Assembly: GCA_025454565.1 (NCBI GenBank) | Contig: JALOOE010000149.1 | Span: forward strand, 1-7,793 | DNA: 7,793 nt | Source: Anaerolineae bacterium | GTDB lineage: Bacteria > Chloroflexota > Anaerolineae > CG2-30-64-16 | Direction: 5' to 3' | Shown: positions 5,689-7,793 of the stretch, piece after piece | Layout of the letters: every line of letters starts with the position of its first letter | How positions within the stretch are numbered: the first letter of the stretch is position 1 | Made by a program: the position numbers and the translations under genes | The notes under the pieces: generated by a model | The model's input: only the letters and a program-made list of their open reading frames with translations | Databases searched by the model: none | What the model was told of the DNA's origin: nothing

Positions 5689-6651
5689 TTACAGGGGCAA
5701 AGGCCCATACGGCGGCTGTTTCGGCCAATCGCCCACGAACAAGATTTCGGGAATCAACTCAATCCCGAATTGCTCGAAAACCCGCTTTCGCATCAGGCCG
5801 ATGAGAGCAACGACATCGTCAGCCCGCGCATTCTCAACATTGACGACAAAGTTGGCATGGCGGGGCGATATCTGCGCCCCGCCAATGCGATAACCTTTCA
5901 ATCCCACTGCCTCGATCAGCCTTCCGGCGTGGTCGCCCAGTGGGTTGCGGAAAATGCTGCCGGCGCTGGGCTCGACCGGTTGGCTCGCCCGGCGTTTCGC
6001 CAGGAAGCCATCGGCACGCGCCGTCACCTCGGCTACATCCCCCGGCATAAGCTGGAAACCCGCCGCCAGCACGACCAACATCTCTCCCGTGGCGATCTGC
6101 CGCTTGAGGATGCTGCTGCGGTAGGCGAACTCCAGACCGTCCTTCGTCAGTAGGCGCCGGCCCAGGCCCGGATAGGCCACGAGCGCCCAGACCAGATTGC
6201 CGGCGATGTCGCCGCCGTGCGCTCCGGCGTTGCCGATGACCGCTCCGCCGACGGTGCCCGGCACGCTCACCGCCCACTCCAGGCCCGTCCAGCCGTTTTT
6301 GACCGTCCAGCGGGCCAGCCCGGCGAGCGCCACGCCCGACGCCGCCACCAATTGCGGAGTTCGCACTGCGGATTGCGGATGATAATACAGCAATCCAAGA
6401 TCTGCAATCGGCAATCCAGAATCCGATAGCCCGAATTCCCGTGTCTGATTTGCGATTACCAACCCGCACACCCCGGCGTCGCTGACGAGGATGTTGCTCC
6501 CCCCACCGAGAATGGTGGTCGGGATGTTGTGGGTTGCAGCCGTTTGGGTCAGCCGCTCTAGCTGGTCGATGTTGCTCACCGCCGCATAGAGATCGGCCGG
6601 ACCGCCGATATGAAAGGTGGTGTGGCGCGCTAACGGCTCATCAGCGACCAC
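5689..6651 (-). CDS. murB: UDP-N-acetylenolpyruvoylglucosamine reductase (MurB)
   Basis: MurB is the FAD- and NADPH-dependent cytoplasmic enzyme that reduces enolpyruvyl-UDP-GlcNAc to UDP-MurNAc. With the GTG start at 6651 the product is 320 aa. It begins a few residues before LARHTTFHIGGPADL (7-21), the usual N-terminal FAD-domain motif. Next come GGGSNILVSD (49-58), VPGTVGGAVIGNAGAHGGDI (130-149), YRSS (177-180) and AGSIFRNP (230-237), in which S232 is the expected catalytic serine. KGYRIGGAQIS (252-262) follows, then the late E302 in EILFVG, the expected general acid. Residues about 74-100 (starting GLSDSG, ending RTPQ) do not fit the family and come from a heptamer repeat; without them the length is near the usual 300. 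The frame is open up to a GTG at 6768, but that extension is translated repeat DNA. GGAG 6 nt before 6651 supports the shorter start. Confidence 0.93.
   Translation of the reverse strand: MVADEPLARHTTFHIGGPADLYAAVSNIDQLERLTQTAATHNIPTTILGGGSNILVSDAGVCGLVIANQTREFGLSDSGLPIADLGLLYYHPQSAVRTPQLVAASGVALAGLARWTVKNGWTGLEWAVSVPGTVGGAVIGNAGAHGGDIAGNLVWALVAYPGLGRRLLTKDGLEFAYRSSILKRQIATGEMLVVLAAGFQLMPGDVAEVTARADGFLAKRRASQPVEPSAGSIFRNPLGDHAGRLIEAVGLKGYRIGGAQISPRHANFVVNVENARADDVVALIGLMRKRVFEQFGIELIPEILFVGDWPKQPPYGPLPL
6349..6424. repeat. Degenerate heptamer repeat inserted in the murB coding region
   Basis: Plus-oriented 7-nt units at 6349-6376 are CAATTGC, GGAGTTC, GCACTGC and GGATTGC, followed by GGATGAT. 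They face inverted units at 6390-6424: GCAATCC, AAGATCT, GCAATCG, GCAATCC and AGAATCC. GGATTGC (6370-6376) and GCAATCC (6390-6396) form a perfect 7-bp stem. The block lies wholly inside murB and is translated as about 25 residues that normal MurB proteins lack, without breaking the frame. Period-7 repeats of this style resemble the heptamer STRR repeats described in cyanobacteria, although those are normally outside genes. Confidence 0.7.
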
Positions 6652-6657
6652 AGTTAT

Positions 6658-6661
6658 CTCC
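6658..6661 (-). promoter_or_regulatory. Shine-Dalgarno site that sets the murB start
   Basis: The minus strand reads GGAG, then ATAACT (6 nt), then GTG at 6651. This spacing matches the GGAG sites before ddl (6 nt) and nrdJ (7 nt). It supports a protein starting just before the conserved LARHTTFHIGG motif rather than at the more distal GTG at 6768, which lies in repeat DNA. Confidence 0.65.
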
Positions 6662-6705
6662 AGCGTTTCGACGGCTGAACGAAAGGCCGGGAAAGCCGAG
6701 ATAAC

Positions 6706-6774
6706 GACACGGTGACAAGGCGAAGTGTCAAACTGCCACACATCTGAATCGCCGTGTCGCCGTGTCACCGTGTC
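6706..6774. repeat. Octamer inverted-repeat element between murC and murB
   Basis: The 18-nt arm GACACGGTGACAAGGCGA (6706-6723) is repeated inverted at 6757-6774 with a single mismatch (17 of 18). The arms are made of 8-nt units: GACACGGT and GACAAGGC on the left, and GCCGTGTC, GCCGTGTC and ACCGTGTC (6751-6774) on the right. The enclosed spacer is 33 nt. The transcript could form a strong long-loop hairpin 2 nt after the murC stop codon and 54 nt before the murB start. There is no T-run after it, so it does not look like a classical terminator; a role in RNA processing or stability is possible but unproven. Confidence 0.72.
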
Positions 6775-6776
6775 CC

Positions 6777-7271
6777 CTACTCCTTGGCGCGCAGGCCAGC
6801 CAGCAGAAGCTGCCCGACCCGATTGCCGTCTCCCGCGCTCATGGTGATGACGATATCTTCGGGAGCAACATGAGACAGCAAGGTGTCGGCGGCCGCCTGG
6901 ATGGTGCCCACGTACTGGGCGGCCGGGTGATCCATGCGCGCGAGTAACTGCGTGCTGTGCATGCCCAGGTCGATCTTCTCCCGAGCGGGATAGATATCCA
7001 GCAACAGCACAGTGTCCGCATCATCGAAACTGCGCGCGAAGTCGTTCAGTAGCGCCTTCGTGCGGCTGTACGTGTGCGGTTGAAACACTGCCCAAATGCG
7101 CCGGCTGGGGTAACGCATGCGCGCCGCCGCCAGCGTCGTCGCCACTTCAGTCGGGTGGTGAGCGTAGTCGTCGATGACCGTCACACCGCCCGCCTCACCG
7201 ACCAACTCGAAGCGCCGTCCGGCGCCGGTGAAGTCGGACAGCATCTTCGCGCCGGCCGGATGCCGTGCCAA
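6777..7271 (-). CDS. murC: UDP-N-acetylmuramate--L-alanine ligase (MurC), 3' part after a frame break
   Basis: This frame holds the C-terminal domain of MurC. It runs from about base 7256 (KMLSDFTGAGRRFELVGE) through the conserved DDYAHHPTEV, FQPHTYSRTK and LLLDIYPAREK to MSAGDGNRVGQLLLAGL, and stops with TAG at 6777. The frame can be read back to a TTG at 7271, but no separate start or Shine-Dalgarno site is convincing. It is the natural continuation of the adjacent frame that carries the central domain. Both halves look under normal constraint, with all motifs intact. A sequencing or assembly error in a GC-rich spot or a very recent mutation is therefore more likely than an old pseudogene. 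The murB start follows after 125 nt. Confidence 0.9.
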   Translation of the reverse strand: MARHPAGAKMLSDFTGAGRRFELVGEAGGVTVIDDYAHHPTEVATTLAAARMRYPSRRIWAVFQPHTYSRTKALLNDFARSFDDADTVLLLDIYPAREKIDLGMHSTQLLARMDHPAAQYVGTIQAAADTLLSHVAPEDIVITMSAGDGNRVGQLLLAGLRAKE

Positions 7272-7793
7272 TGCGCCACCGCGATGGCGGCCAGCGCGTT
7301 GCGCACGTTGTGTTGGCCCGGGATCGACAGCGACAGCGATGCCACCTGTGCTCCCGCGAACCAGATCTCCGCATCGAGGCCGCCTTTGGCGTTTGATGCC
7401 AGATTGCGCGCCTGCCAGTCGGCTTCCGCCGACAGGCCGAAGGTGCGCACCGTGACGCCGGGCTTGACCGCATCGCGCACGGCCATCGCCCCCGCATCAT
7501 CGGCGCAAACCAGCAGCAGGCCCCACTCCGGCAATTGACCGGCGAAGGCCCGGAATGCCTCATTGAAGGCTATCGGCGTGGGATAACAATCGACGTGATC
7601 CCAATCCACGTTGGTGACGACGGCGATCTCCAGCCGCAGGCCCAGGAACATGCGATCATATTCATCGGCCTCGATGACGAACGGGCCCTTCCCCGCGCGT
7701 GCCGCCGCGGTGGCGCTCATCATCCCTTCGGCCGGACCGACCGGCACGCGTGCGCCCACGATGAAGCTGGGATCCAGCCCGGCGCGCAACAGG
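7181..7793 (-). CDS. murC: UDP-N-acetylmuramate--L-alanine ligase (MurC), central part; 5' end outside window
   Basis: MurC adds L-alanine to UDP-MurNAc using ATP, the first amino acid step of the peptidoglycan stem peptide, in the cytoplasm. The gene enters the window at its upper edge with LLRAGLDPSFIVG. It shows the ligase motif IEADEYDRMFLGL (E40 counted from the Met/Leu codon at 7789), TNVDWDHVD (59-67) and the nucleotide-site motif PGQHNVRNALA (157-167). About 125 N-terminal residues, including the expected GTHGKTTT loop, lie outside. The motif sequence breaks off after GIRPA (near base 7250); the rest of this frame to 7181 (RRCCPTSPAP and on) is out-of-frame sequence. The true continuation is in the frame ending at 6777. 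MurC is preferred over other Mur ligases because of EADEYD and the DDYAHHPTEV and GRRFE motifs of the continuation. Confidence 0.92.
   Translation of the reverse strand, partial: LLRAGLDPSFIVGARVPVGPAEGMMSATAAARAGKGPFVIEADEYDRMFLGLRLEIAVVTNVDWDHVDCYPTPIAFNEAFRAFAGQLPEWGLLLVCADDAGAMAVRDAVKPGVTVRTFGLSAEADWQARNLASNAKGGLDAEIWFAGAQVASLSLSIPGQHNVRNALAAIAVAHWHGIRPARRCCPTSPAPDGASSWSVRRAV

Noticed and set aside
6652..6768. N-terminal extension of MurB from a GTG at 6768
   Set aside because: The extra 39 residues translate the octamer repeat element, do not resemble MurB N termini, and a better-spaced GGAG site precedes the GTG at 6651.

Overview
The window is the 3' end of a division and cell wall (dcw) cluster running into a deoxynucleotide-synthesis pair. 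Every gene lies on the minus strand, so transcription goes from high to low coordinates: murC (5' end outside the window, frame broken) - murB - ddl - ftsQ - ftsA - ftsZ - nrdR - nrdJ (3' end outside the window). DNA is GC-rich with tight gene packing and clear Shine-Dalgarno sites ahead of most genes. The presence of ftsA argues against Actinobacteria. The B12-dependent (class II) ribonucleotide reductase next to nrdR, the gene order and the degenerate 7-8 nt intergenic repeats together suggest a Chloroflexota-like bacterium, perhaps of the Anaerolineae type. That assignment is inference and was not tested by any search.

From the high end, murC and murB make and reduce the UDP-MurNAc precursors, and ddl supplies D-Ala-D-Ala for the pentapeptide. 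ftsQ (membrane divisome scaffold), ftsA (actin-like membrane anchor) and ftsZ (tubulin-like GTPase) build the Z ring. After a 185-nt gap, nrdR encodes the zinc-ribbon/ATP-cone repressor of ribonucleotide reductase genes. It is followed by the first 92 codons of a class II ribonucleotide reductase. A near-perfect 26-bp palindrome of NrdR-box type sits 31 nt before nrdR and probably controls nrdR and nrdJ together.

I see no new multi-gene system here; the protein content is conserved core biology. The unusual material is small-scale. Three degenerate short-unit repeat elements share a head-to-head layout. One lies between nrdR and nrdJ, one lies between murC and murB, and one is inserted in frame inside the murB coding region. 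There is also a frame break in murC, an AT-rich possible internal promoter before ddl, and a possible phased array of NrdR sites. No gap without a gene exceeds 300 bases.
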